Source: Actinomycetes bacterium (lineage in GTDB: Bacteria > Actinomycetota > Actinomycetes > Streptosporangiales > Streptosporangiaceae). Taken from it: DNA of 46,950 nucleotides. The stretch covers positions 1-46,950 of the forward strand of contig JAOPYM010000570.1 in NCBI GenBank assembly GCA_025964615.1. The letters are read 5' to 3'. Within the stretch, counting starts at the first letter, position 1. Each line of letters opens with the position of its first letter. Below, in pieces: positions 19,507 to 28,382 of the stretch. The translations under genes were made by a program, and so were the position numbers. Under the pieces are notes generated by a model. The model was not told the DNA's origin, ran no database searches, and saw only the letters and a program-made list of their open reading frames with translations.

Positions 19507-20307
19507 TCAGGCCCGGCAGCGCGCCGACAGTCTCACGAAGTCCGCAACGGGCAGTGGGACACGGTGGCGCTGCCGGTCCCGCGCCAGCAGCGGCAGGGCG
19601 GCGAGTAGCGCCGTGACGATGGCGATGATGTGCTCTCGGCCCGCCATGTTGGGCAGCACGACCAGCTCCCCCACCATCACGATGATCGTCGCGGTCAGGC
19701 CGAGCCAGGCACCTTGGCGCAGGCAGACGTAGACCATCAGGGCGACCACCGCAGACGACGGGCCCGTGTCGAGCAGCAGGGAGGCCTGGTACGGCAGGCC
19801 GAGGAGATGGTGCGGGCCGAGTTCGCACATGAGCCGGCCGCCCAGCGAGCTGAGAGCGGTCGCCAGGAGGGAGATCCCGAGCGTCCTGCCGGCGCCCAGC
19901 CAGGCCTCCGCGAGCCCGAAGACCAGCAGTACCTGGGCGAGCGAGCCCCAGACCGGCAGATTGGGCGCGGGCGCGAACATGGACCCGGGAAACCTGGCCA
20001 CCGCCACATCGATGGGCAGCCGGGCTGAGACGCCGCCGATCCACACGACGGCCGAGCTCCCGGCGGTCGTCATCTGACCCAGCCACATCACCATGACCAG
20101 CGCGGTCGAGCCGAGTGTCAGCGGGAAGGCGCGTGGGCCGAGCCGCAGGCGCAGCCCGGGTAGCACGGTGAGCTTGTGCCACTCCTCGACGAGGACTCCG
20201 GTGACCGCGCGGCCCAAGACCCGGAACGGCCTGATCACCGGGGGGGCGGACTGCGGCGTCGCAGTGATCATAGGTTCTACCGTTTCATCGGATGGCAGGA
20301 CAGTCAT
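19507..20307 (-). CDS. Rhomboid-like multipass membrane protein
   Basis: Multiple TM segments; LPYQASLLLDTGPSSAVVALMVYVCLRQG and GREHIIAIVTALLAALPLL resemble actinobacterial rhomboid-like proteins. Confidence 0.5.
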   Translation of the reverse strand: MTVLPSDETVEPMITATPQSAPPVIRPFRVLGRAVTGVLVEEWHKLTVLPGLRLRLGPRAFPLTLGSTALVMVMWLGQMTTAGSSAVVWIGGVSARLPIDVAVARFPGSMFAPAPNLPVWGSLAQVLLVFGLAEAWLGAGRTLGISLLATALSSLGGRLMCELGPHHLLGLPYQASLLLDTGPSSAVVALMVYVCLRQGAWLGLTATIIVMVGELVVLPNMAGREHIIAIVTALLAALPLLARDRQRHRVPLPVADFVRLSARCRA

Positions 20308-20378
20308 CCGGCTTTCAGGCGATATTCAGCTAGTCCTCTGGCGTGAGGTCCTCCTTCCTGAGGCGGAGACGGAAATGA

Positions 20379-20414
20379 CGAACCGCCCCTGCCGAGACGC
20401 TCGGGGGCGGTTCG
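20379..20414. terminator. Hairpin downstream of glutathione peroxidase gene
   Basis: CGAACCGCCCC ... GGGGCGGTTCG, 11-bp stem. Confidence 0.65.
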
Positions 20415-20435
20415 CTGCGCGGTTGCCGGCGCTGG

Positions 20436-20924
20436 TCAGGAGGCGGGCAGGGCCTTCTCGATCGCGGTGACGATCTCGTCGGTGTCGGGCTCGGTCTGCG
20501 GCGAGAACCGGGTGATCGCGCCGTCCGAGCCGACCAGGAACTTCTCGAAGTTCCAGCGGATGTCACCGGTATGACCCGACTCGTCGGGGGTGTCGACGAG
20601 CTCGGCGTAGAGCGGGTGCCGCCCCTCGCCGTTCACCTCGACTTTCTCGGTCAGCGGGAAGCTGACGCCGTAGGTCGCCGAGCAGAACTCCGCGATCTCC
20701 TCGGTGGTACCCGGTTCCTGGCCGCCGAACTGGTTGCAGGGCACACCGAGCACGCTGAACCCGCGTCCCGCGAAGCGCCGCTGAAGGCCCTCAAGCCCTG
20801 TGTACTGAGGGGTGAGGCCGCACTTGGAGGCCACGTTGACCACCAACACGGCCTTGCCCCGATACTGTGCGAGGTCCGCAGAGCCACCCTGCAGGCCACT
20901 GATCTCCACGTCATAGACAGACAT
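20436..20924 (-). CDS. Glutathione peroxidase
   Basis: VLVVNVASKCGLTPQYTGLEGL, VLGVPCNQFGGQEPGT, IRWNFEKFLVG; Cys-type catalytic residue. Confidence 0.95.
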   Translation of the reverse strand: MSVYDVEISGLQGGSADLAQYRGKAVLVVNVASKCGLTPQYTGLEGLQRRFAGRGFSVLGVPCNQFGGQEPGTTEEIAEFCSATYGVSFPLTEKVEVNGEGRHPLYAELVDTPDESGHTGDIRWNFEKFLVGSDGAITRFSPQTEPDTDEIVTAIEKALPAS

Positions 20925-21015
20925 GATGCCGATCCTAACGACGTGGCGCCGTCAAGCTAACCCGATGGGCCGGTATGACGAAAAAACCGGATTCGGCCCC
21001 CGATGCCCGACCTGC

Positions 21016-21171
21016 TCACTTGCCCAGCTGGTTGACGAACTTCGCCACCGAGTCACCGGCGCCCGCGAGCTGGTGGAACGCGCCGTTCACCACGTTGGCG
21101 GCGTTCGTGGGCTGACTGAACAGGTAGAACAACACGAAGGCGATGGCCACATAGCGGAGGTTCTTCTTCAT
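21016..21171 (-). CDS. 51-aa membrane microprotein (paralogue A); absent from the supplied ORF track
   Basis: MKKNLRYVAIAFVLFYLFSQPTNAANVVNGAFHQLAGAGDSVAKFVNQLGK. Homologous in register to the 50-aa ORF at 21371-21523. Confidence 0.75.
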   Translation of the reverse strand: MKKNLRYVAIAFVLFYLFSQPTNAANVVNGAFHQLAGAGDSVAKFVNQLGK

Positions 21172-21327
21172 CGGTCGCCGTCCCTCTTGTTACGCAGTGA
21201 CACACTGACCCTATTCAGTTGTGCCCAACTGTCCCTGACCTCAAAGAGAGTTTCATGTAGCGGCCTGCGGATGTATGTGATTGAGGTCACCTCCAACTGT
21301 CACACACCGTTACTTTGACGCACAGAA

Positions 21328-21353
21328 GCCCCGTGCCCGGACAGGCACGGGGC
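21328..21353. terminator. Hairpin downstream of microprotein B
   Basis: GCCCCGTGCC-CGGACA-GGCACGGGGC. Confidence 0.7.
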
Positions 21354-21370
21354 CGGCGACCTCCCACGGT

Positions 21371-21523
21371 CTACGGCATCGAGCTCACGAACTGGCCGAG
21401 CGAGTTCGCCGCTGCCGCGAGCCCGTTGATCATGCCGTGGACCACGCTGGCCGCTTGGTGAGGCTTGGCGACCAAGTACCAGACCACGAAGCCGATTCCG
21501 CCCCATTTCAGATACTTCTTCAT
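21371..21523 (-). CDS. 50-aa membrane microprotein (paralogue B)
   Basis: MKKYLKWGGIGFVVWYLVAKPHQAASVVHGMINGLAAAANSLGQFVSSMP. The annotated 96-aa ORF is an upstream over-extension. Confidence 0.75.
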   Translation of the reverse strand: MKKYLKWGGIGFVVWYLVAKPHQAASVVHGMINGLAAAANSLGQFVSSMP

Positions 21524-21611
21524 GGTGCGCTCACTTTCCGTAGACGAAGTCTTACTGAGAGTAATTCCCGGATCTACGTCGATACGATGGCACTGAGCCG
21601 CAAAGAGAAGG

Positions 21612-22604
21612 TCAGGTCTTCGGGACTTTTGTATCGGTTCGCAACGCCTGGAACAGCGCATGGGATCGAACCCGGTCCCAGGTCAGGTAGGAACCGACTC
21701 CCGGCGCCGAGCCGAAACCGCCCACCGGCACGGTCGTCGTCGTACCTCCGCCCGATCCCATCCCGCGCATCGACCACAGCAGGCTCATCAGGTCCGTGAG
21801 GTTGTCACCGCTGGACACCGAGAAGTTGTCGGTGGCACCCAGTGCGAGCGGAACGCTCTGGAAGGGGTTCAGCAGGACACCGGCGCTGGTCGTCTTGTGG
21901 ATCAGTGCCGAGAAGAACTCCCGCTGGTGCTTCACCCGCTCCAGATCCGCGCTGGCGAACTTCCTGGTGCGCACGTAGCCCAGCGCCTGCGTGCCGTTCA
22001 AGGTCTGGCAGCCCGCCTTCAGGTTGAGGCCCGCCTTGGGGTCCTTGAGCGGCGTCGCGATGCACATGTCCACTCCCCCGACCGCGTCGACGACCCCGAC
22101 GAACCCGCCGAACCCGATCTCCGCATAGCGGTGGATCCGGATGCCGGTGGCGGCCTCGACCGTCCGGACCAGCAGCTTCGGCCCGCCGAACGCGAACGCG
22201 GCGTTGAGCTTGTTGGAGCCGTGCCCGGGGATCGGGACGTACGAGTCGCGGGGCAGGCTGACCAGCGAGGTCCCGCCCGCCCCGGTGTGCAGGAGCATCA
22301 TCGAGTCGGTCCGGCTGCCCACGGCCTGCCCGGTCGCGTACTGCCTGCGCTGCGCGGCGGTCAGCCCGACCCGGCTGTCCGTGCCGACGATCAGCCAGTT
22401 CGTGCCCGGGGTGTCGGCCACCCGCCCCGGGTAGTCGCCGAGCACGTCGGTGCGGTGCAGACGCGAGTCCAGGTAGAAGTAGCCGCCGGCACCGACGACG
22501 GCCATCGCGAGCACCACGGCCAGCAGCACCCTCGGCCACCGCCGCCGCCGTCGCCGTACGGGAACCTGCGGTGCGGGCGGGCCTTGCGGCCATATGTCGC
22601 TCAT
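21612..22604 (-). CDS. LytR-CpsA-Psr (LCP) family protein
   Basis: TNWLIVGTDSRVGLT, GSRTDSMMLLHTGAGGTSLVSLPRDSYVPIPGHGSNKLNAAFAFGG, ALGYVRTRKFASADLERVKHQREF. Confidence 0.93.
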   Translation of the reverse strand: MSDIWPQGPPAPQVPVRRRRRRWPRVLLAVVLAMAVVGAGGYFYLDSRLHRTDVLGDYPGRVADTPGTNWLIVGTDSRVGLTAAQRRQYATGQAVGSRTDSMMLLHTGAGGTSLVSLPRDSYVPIPGHGSNKLNAAFAFGGPKLLVRTVEAATGIRIHRYAEIGFGGFVGVVDAVGGVDMCIATPLKDPKAGLNLKAGCQTLNGTQALGYVRTRKFASADLERVKHQREFFSALIHKTTSAGVLLNPFQSVPLALGATDNFSVSSGDNLTDLMSLLWSMRGMGSGGGTTTTVPVGGFGSAPGVGSYLTWDRVRSHALFQALRTDTKVPKT

Positions 22605-22730
22605 CCCGCCACAGTAGGCAACCCGCGGGGGCCCCGCGTCCCTCTCCAGCATGGAGTCAAGACCCTCAGGTCACCCTGTTGTGTGAGATTTGGCCTGGGC
22701 GGCGTCCGTCCTGCGATGCACACTGCTGGG

Positions 22731-24644
22731 ATGGGGCAGCTACCGGGTTTCCTGCGATTCCTCCGGAAACGGGCAAGGGTCCGGCCTGAACCGCCCGACG
22801 GAGTGCGGATGGCCACCCTCAAGTGGTATGAGCACACGGAGGAGATGGCGGGGACGGGGATGGCGGCGATCGCCAGGAAGCTGCCCGCGCTGATCTCCCA
22901 GGCGATCAGGCTGGCCTGGACGGCAAGCCGGATCGACACGGCGGCCTCGATCGGGCTCAACCTCATCGCCGGGATCTTCACCGCGTTCGGGCTGCTGGCC
23001 ACGACCGGTGTGCTCAGCGCGCTGTTCGCCGCCGGGCCCACCCCGGGCAGGGTCAAGGCCGCCCTCCCGTCCTTGGTACTCGTCGGGATCGCGACCGGGC
23101 TTCGCGCCGGGCTGCAGGCCGTCGCCGGGCTCTCCGAGGCCCGCCTGGACCCGCAGGTGGACCGGCTGGTCCGGACCCGCCTCTTCGAGATCACCACGCG
23201 GGTGGAACTGGCCGCCCTGGACGACTCCGACTTCCACGACGCCATGCAGCGGGCCGGGATCCGCGGCACGATCGCGGCCTCCGCCGTGGTGCAGACCACC
23301 ATCGACGTCATCACCGGCGCGGTCGGTCTCGCCGCCGCCGCGAGCGTGCTCGGTGTGCTCCACCCGCTCCTGCTGCCGCTGCTCGTGCTGACGGCGCTGC
23401 CGGACGGCTGGGCGTCGGTGCGCGCGGCCCGGATGCGTTACCTCATGACGCTGACCCTGATCCCGACCAGCCGCCGCACGTGGATGCTGTCGGACCTGAT
23501 GGTGGACCGGAAGGCCGCCGCCGAGATCCGGTCGTTCGCGATGCCGGACTTCCTGCTCGGCGAGTACGGGAAGCTCTCCCGCTACGCGCAGCTGATCGAG
23601 CTCGACATCGCCCGGCAGCAGATGGTCGCCAGGATGACGGGCGACGCGCTGAAGGGCGTCGCGCTCGCCGTGGTCTACCTGGCGCTCGGCCTGCTGCTGT
23701 GGGCCGGGGACGTGCCGCTCGCGGTGGCCGGCACGGCGGTACTGGCCATCCGCACCGGTCAGTCCTCGCTGGGCAACCTGGTGTACGCGGTGAACCGGAC
23801 CTACGAACAGGGCCTGTACTTCCGCGACTACCTCGACTTCTGCGCGGCCGGGGACAAGCGCATCCCGCAGCGCGGCATCGAACGCAGCCGGCCCTTCGAG
23901 CGGATCGTCGCCGATGACATCGTCTTCACCTACCCGGGCGGCGGGACCAGGTCGCTGGACGGGGTCACGGTCGAGCTGCGGCGCGGGGAGGTGGTCGCGC
24001 TGGTCGGCGAGAACGGATCGGGCAAGTCGACGCTGGCCAAGATCCTCGCCGGCCTGTACGACCCCGACTCGGGCGACGTCCGCTGGGACGGGGTGTCGCT
24101 GCGCGACATCGACCCCGACCGGCTGCGCGAGCACATCGCGGTCATCGCACAGGAGTACACGCACTGGCCGATGACCGCCCGGGTCAACATCACCATGGGC
24201 CGCGACGAGGGCAGGCTGGACGCGGCGGCGCAGGCCTCCGGCGCCGATCAGGTGATCGAGGAACTGCCCCAGGGGTACGAGACCCTGCTCGACCGGCGCT
24301 TCGAGGACGGCGCCGAGCTGTCGGGCGGGCAGTGGCAGCGGATGGCGGTGGCCCGCGGTTTCTACCGGGACGCGCCGCTGCTGATCTGCGACGAGCCGAC
24401 GGCCGCCCTGGACGCGCGGGCCGAGCACGCGCTGTTCGAGCGGATCCGGGCGCACGCCGACGGGCGGACCGTGCTGCTGATCACCCACCGCCTGGCCAGC
24501 GTCCGGTACGCGGACCGCATCTACGTGCTCGACCACGGGCGGGTGATCGAGCAGGGCGACCACGACACCCTGGTGGGCGACGGCGGTCTCTATGCCGAGC
24601 TCTACACCCTGCAAGCCTCCGCCTACCAGACCGCAGAACCTTAG
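22731..24644 (+). CDS. ABC transporter, fused permease/ATP-binding protein (exporter type)
   Basis: N-terminal TM region; LVGENGSGKSTLAKILAGLYDP, ELSGGQWQRMAVARGFYRDAPLLICDEPTAALDARAE. Start uncertain (22716 also possible). Confidence 0.9.
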   Translation: MGQLPGFLRFLRKRARVRPEPPDGVRMATLKWYEHTEEMAGTGMAAIARKLPALISQAIRLAWTASRIDTAASIGLNLIAGIFTAFGLLATTGVLSALFAAGPTPGRVKAALPSLVLVGIATGLRAGLQAVAGLSEARLDPQVDRLVRTRLFEITTRVELAALDDSDFHDAMQRAGIRGTIAASAVVQTTIDVITGAVGLAAAASVLGVLHPLLLPLLVLTALPDGWASVRAARMRYLMTLTLIPTSRRTWMLSDLMVDRKAAAEIRSFAMPDFLLGEYGKLSRYAQLIELDIARQQMVARMTGDALKGVALAVVYLALGLLLWAGDVPLAVAGTAVLAIRTGQSSLGNLVYAVNRTYEQGLYFRDYLDFCAAGDKRIPQRGIERSRPFERIVADDIVFTYPGGGTRSLDGVTVELRRGEVVALVGENGSGKSTLAKILAGLYDPDSGDVRWDGVSLRDIDPDRLREHIAVIAQEYTHWPMTARVNITMGRDEGRLDAAAQASGADQVIEELPQGYETLLDRRFEDGAELSGGQWQRMAVARGFYRDAPLLICDEPTAALDARAEHALFERIRAHADGRTVLLITHRLASVRYADRIYVLDHGRVIEQGDHDTLVGDGGLYAELYTLQASAYQTAEP

Positions 24645-24655
24645 GACGAGGGCGA

Positions 24656-24695
24656 GTGCTCGGGCCGCGTGGCCTGGACCGAGGAGCGAGGGAGC
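24656..24695. repeat. Dispersed intergenic repeat, family 2 copy A
   Basis: GTGCTCGGGCCGCGTGGCCTGGACCGAGGAGCGAGGGAGC; matches 29317-29356 at 36/40 positions. Confidence 0.6.
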
Positions 24696-24734
24696 CCGTG
24701 CCGAAGGCGCGGCCATGAACACAGCGAGTGCCGT

Positions 24735-27700
24735 TTACAGGTACTGGCCCAGGCCGGAGTCGGCGATGGGCCTGGGGGTGCCGTTGGGCAGGTCGGCGGG
24801 GCGCAGCAGCCGTACCTCGTCGCCGTTGACCGCCTCGGCCGCCGAGGTGATGCGGTGGGCCTGCAGCGAGATCGCGCGGTCCAGCAGGTTGCGCATCACC
24901 CGGGCGTTGCCGAAGGACGTGCCGCGCGGCTCACCCCGTACCGTCTCCCTGACCGCCTCGATGACCCCGTCGGCGAGAACGAACCCGGCCTCCGCGGCCA
25001 TCAGCTCGAAAATGGCGACCAGCTCGTCGTCGGTGTAGTCCGGGAAGTGAATGACCGTCGGGAAGCGGGAGGCGAGACCAGGGTTGAACTCCCTGAACCG
25101 CTGCATCTCCCCCTCGTATCCGGCCACGATGACGACCAGGTCGGCCCGCTGCTCCTCCATCAGCCGCAGCAGTTCGGCGACCGCCTCGTGACCGTAGTCG
25201 CGGGCCGAGTCGGCCGGAGTGAGCGCGTACGCCTCGTCGACGAACAGCACCCCGCCGAGCGCCCGGTCCACCGCGGCGCGCACCTTCGGGGCGGTCTGGC
25301 CGACGTACTCCCCCACCAGGTCGGCCCGGCCGACCTCGACCAGATGCCCGGAGGACAGCAGCCCGAGCTGCGCGTAGACGGCGGCGACCAACCGGGCGAT
25401 GGTGGTCTTGGCCGTGCCCGGCGACCCGGTGAAGACCATGTGCCTGGTGGGCGCGGCGATCGGCACCCCGTGCTCCCTGCGGAGCTGCTCGGCCTTCACC
25501 TCGGCGACCAGCAGCCGTACCTCCCGCTTCACGTCCTCCAGGCCGATCAGCCGGTCGATCTCGGCCAGCGGATCACCGGGCAGCTCGATCCGGCCCGACG
25601 CCGCGAGCGAGTCGGGGATGTCCACCACGAACAGCTCGTCGAGGGACTCGGTCTCGTCGACGATGCCGTCCTCGAGCACCCTGCGGCCCTGCATCGCGAC
25701 GGCGCGGTCCAGCAGGTTGACCATGAGCCGGGCGTTGGCGAAGGCCCCGCCGCGCGGCGCCGCGTGCACCAGGGCACCTACCTTGGCCAGCACGCCGTCG
25801 TGCAGCGCGAACCCGGCGTCGGCGGCCTTGCCCGCGAACACCTCGACCAGTTCGTCCTCTGCGAGGTCGGCGAAGCGGACCACCCTGGGGAACAGCGCGG
25901 CCAGCTCCTGCTCCCGCTTGAGCAGCCCGTTGATCTCGCCGTCCGGGCCGGACAGCACCACCACCAGATCCTCGGGATAGTCCTGCACGGCCGCGAGCAG
26001 CACGTCGATGGCCTCCCGGTCGCGTGGCGACTCGGCGGCGTTCAGCATGTGCGCCTCGTCGATCACCAGCACACCGCCCGCGGCCCGTTCGACCGCACGG
26101 CGCACCTTCGGGCCGCTCTCGCTGGTGTACTCGCCGACCAGATCGGCCCGGTCCACCTCGATCAGGTGCCCGGAGGACAGGACACCGAGGTCGGCGAAGA
26201 TACGGCCGAGGATGCGTGCGATCTTGGTCTTGCCGGTTCCCCGGTTCCCGGTGAAGACCAGCTGACGCGGGCGGGATGCGGCCGGCATGCCCGCCGCGCG
26301 GCGCAGCCTGGCGGCCTTCGCCTCCGCGACGAGCAGGTCCACCTCACGCTTGACCCCGGCGATGCCCGCCACGGCGGCCAGCTCGGCGGCAGGATCCAGG
26401 TCGCTGCCGCCGGTGATCAGCCGCTGCGGCAGGTCCGCCGCGATGACCTCCGGAGCGGGCGTACGGCCCGTACGCCCGCGTGCGGCGGCCACGCCCTGTT
26501 CGGCCAGGTAGTCGGCGAGGCGGGCGTTGCGCAGGTTGAGCAGCGGCGGGGTACGGGCCAGCAGTACGCCGGCGGTCCTGACCACGTCCTTGGCGACCAG
26601 CGCGCCTCTGCCGGTGACCGCCCGGCGGAACAGCTCGGTGTAGTCGTCCTCGCCGAACTCCCGGGTCCTGACCACCCGGAAGTACTGCACCAGGGCCGGG
26701 TTGGCGGCGAACAACCGGTCGTCGCCGCCCCTACGGCACAGCACCACGACGTGCAGCCGCCGGTTCCTGGCGACCAGCCGGCGCAGCTCCTCGACGACGA
26801 TCACCCCGCACCGGTCGTACCCGGCCAGTTTGTCGAGGTCGTCGACGACCAGCAGGAGCCGTCCCTCGACGCACTCGCGGACCCGGTTCTGCAGCCACAT
26901 GACGGCGTCGCTGCCATTGAAGTTCGGGAACACCTGGTCGGAGATCCAGGAGGAGTCGCGGATGGCGCCACGGTCGATCAGCGCCCGCTCGATCGCCGCC
27001 ACGGCGGTGCCCTTGCCGGTGCCCTCGGGGCCGGCGACAAGGAGCCGTACGGGCCGGTCGGTGGCGCCGAGAACCTCGCGGAGGGCCTCGCTCAGGTCCG
27101 GCTGGCCGACGAGCTCGCCGGCAGGCTCCGCGACCGTCTCCGCGACCTCGGCGGCGCTGTCCGGCGGCGGCCCCGCGAAGGTTGCGGCCAGGGGGTTGAC
27201 GATGGCGCGGGGTTCGAAGAGGCGCCGCAGGTCCTGCTGGAAGGCCCGTACCGGGACCCGGCACTTGGGACTGGTCGCGGTCTCGGGCAGGCCCTGCACG
27301 GCACCTGTCACCCGTACCGCCATGTCCAGCCAGGCGCGGCAGGCGTCGGCCTCGCCGGCCACCAGTGCGCGCGACAACCAGGACCGTACGTCGCTCTGCC
27401 AGCTCTCGACCACGTAGCCCTCGCGGAGCGTCCTGAACCGTTCCCCCACCGCGTCGCCGAGCGCGCCGCCGCTGAGGGCGACGGTGACCTCGGCGGGGAC
27501 GACGGTGGCCTCGGCCTGCAGCAGCAACCGGGCCACCGCCATGTCGGGCGGGTCCCCGTCGTGGAGCGCGCCGAGCAGATGCCGGTGGGCCGAGGTGAAC
27601 CCGCCCAGCGCCCACTCCAGGTAGCCGATCGGGCCGTGCAGCTCGGGCAGCGCTGCCAGGATCGAGGCGTCGGCGCTCGCCGCCCAGAGCCCCTCCAGCG

Positions 27701-28274
27701 CACCGAGCGGCGCGGTCAGGTCCTGCTCGCGCAGCACCGGGTCCGCGGCCCGCAGTTCGTGCAGCCGGATGAGGGCCTGCCTGCGTTCCTCCACCGGTTC
27801 AAGGCCTTCGAACACGTCCAGGCAGTCGCGGGCGACCGCGTACATCAGGGTCCGCCGGTCACGGTCGTCACCTGCCGCCTCCGGCAGCCAGAGGCCGGGA
27901 GGGCGGAATCTGGCCCCCTGCGTGAGCCAGGCCAGCGGGTCGCGGACCGGCGGCTCGGGCTTGGCGAGCAGCTCGGCGAGCAGCTCGTAGTCGACGTCCC
28001 CGCGTGAACCCGACCTGATCGCCGAGACGCCGAGGAGCCAGGTCAGCAGGGACCACAGCTCCGCCCCGATCACCGAGGTCGACTCTGCGTAGAAGGCGCT
28101 GGTCGTGCGGGCCAGCGTCGCCCCGCGCCCGTCCCTGCCGAACTCGACGGCCCGGTCCCGCAACGACTCGTACAGCCCGTCGGGAACCCGCCAGGGGCCG
28201 TACGCGTAGAGGTCGAGGACGGGCTCTTCGGTCAGCAGCACTTCGAGGTGTTCCGGCAGCCGGGGGGAGCTCAC
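24735..28274 (-). CDS. Multi-module AAA ATPase protein (two C-terminal CbbX/SpoVK-like modules plus an N-proximal P-loop module)
   Basis: VAGPEGTGKGTAVAAI...RLLLVVDDLDKL; VFTGNRGTGKTKIARILG...GGVLVIDEAHML; VFTGSPGTAKTTIARLVA...GGVLFVDEAYAL...NPGLASRFPTVIHFPDYT. Confidence 0.88.
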   Translation of the reverse strand: MSSPRLPEHLEVLLTEEPVLDLYAYGPWRVPDGLYESLRDRAVEFGRDGRGATLARTTSAFYAESTSVIGAELWSLLTWLLGVSAIRSGSRGDVDYELLAELLAKPEPPVRDPLAWLTQGARFRPPGLWLPEAAGDDRDRRTLMYAVARDCLDVFEGLEPVEERRQALIRLHELRAADPVLREQDLTAPLGALEGLWAASADASILAALPELHGPIGYLEWALGGFTSAHRHLLGALHDGDPPDMAVARLLLQAEATVVPAEVTVALSGGALGDAVGERFRTLREGYVVESWQSDVRSWLSRALVAGEADACRAWLDMAVRVTGAVQGLPETATSPKCRVPVRAFQQDLRRLFEPRAIVNPLAATFAGPPPDSAAEVAETVAEPAGELVGQPDLSEALREVLGATDRPVRLLVAGPEGTGKGTAVAAIERALIDRGAIRDSSWISDQVFPNFNGSDAVMWLQNRVRECVEGRLLLVVDDLDKLAGYDRCGVIVVEELRRLVARNRRLHVVVLCRRGGDDRLFAANPALVQYFRVVRTREFGEDDYTELFRRAVTGRGALVAKDVVRTAGVLLARTPPLLNLRNARLADYLAEQGVAAARGRTGRTPAPEVIAADLPQRLITGGSDLDPAAELAAVAGIAGVKREVDLLVAEAKAARLRRAAGMPAASRPRQLVFTGNRGTGKTKIARILGRIFADLGVLSSGHLIEVDRADLVGEYTSESGPKVRRAVERAAGGVLVIDEAHMLNAAESPRDREAIDVLLAAVQDYPEDLVVVLSGPDGEINGLLKREQELAALFPRVVRFADLAEDELVEVFAGKAADAGFALHDGVLAKVGALVHAAPRGGAFANARLMVNLLDRAVAMQGRRVLEDGIVDETESLDELFVVDIPDSLAASGRIELPGDPLAEIDRLIGLEDVKREVRLLVAEVKAEQLRREHGVPIAAPTRHMVFTGSPGTAKTTIARLVAAVYAQLGLLSSGHLVEVGRADLVGEYVGQTAPKVRAAVDRALGGVLFVDEAYALTPADSARDYGHEAVAELLRLMEEQRADLVVIVAGYEGEMQRFREFNPGLASRFPTVIHFPDYTDDELVAIFELMAAEAGFVLADGVIEAVRETVRGEPRGTSFGNARVMRNLLDRAISLQAHRITSAAEAVNGDEVRLLRPADLPNGTPRPIADSGLGQYL

Positions 28275-28382
28275 CTGACCTACCCTTCACGTGTCGGGAG
28301 TATCCGATTATCCGGGAAAACTGTAACTCTCGCCGGAAAACGTCCAGCGGTCTATTGTCGCCGTGAGGTGATTGACCAGCCC

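Noticed and set aside
22601-24722. Classical defence island around the AAA protein and ABC exporter
   Set aside because: Neighbours are cell-envelope, signalling and transport genes; no nuclease, helicase, methyltransferase or toxin partner is adjacent.
24669-28007. Very long plus-strand ORFs antisense to the AAA protein (also 2629-4500, 4200-6437, 9564-11132, 22740-24722 minus, 14399-15676)
   Set aside because: High-GC mirror ORFs opposite genes with clear family motifs; their translations are low-complexity (Arg/Gly/His/Pro-rich) with no domain signature.
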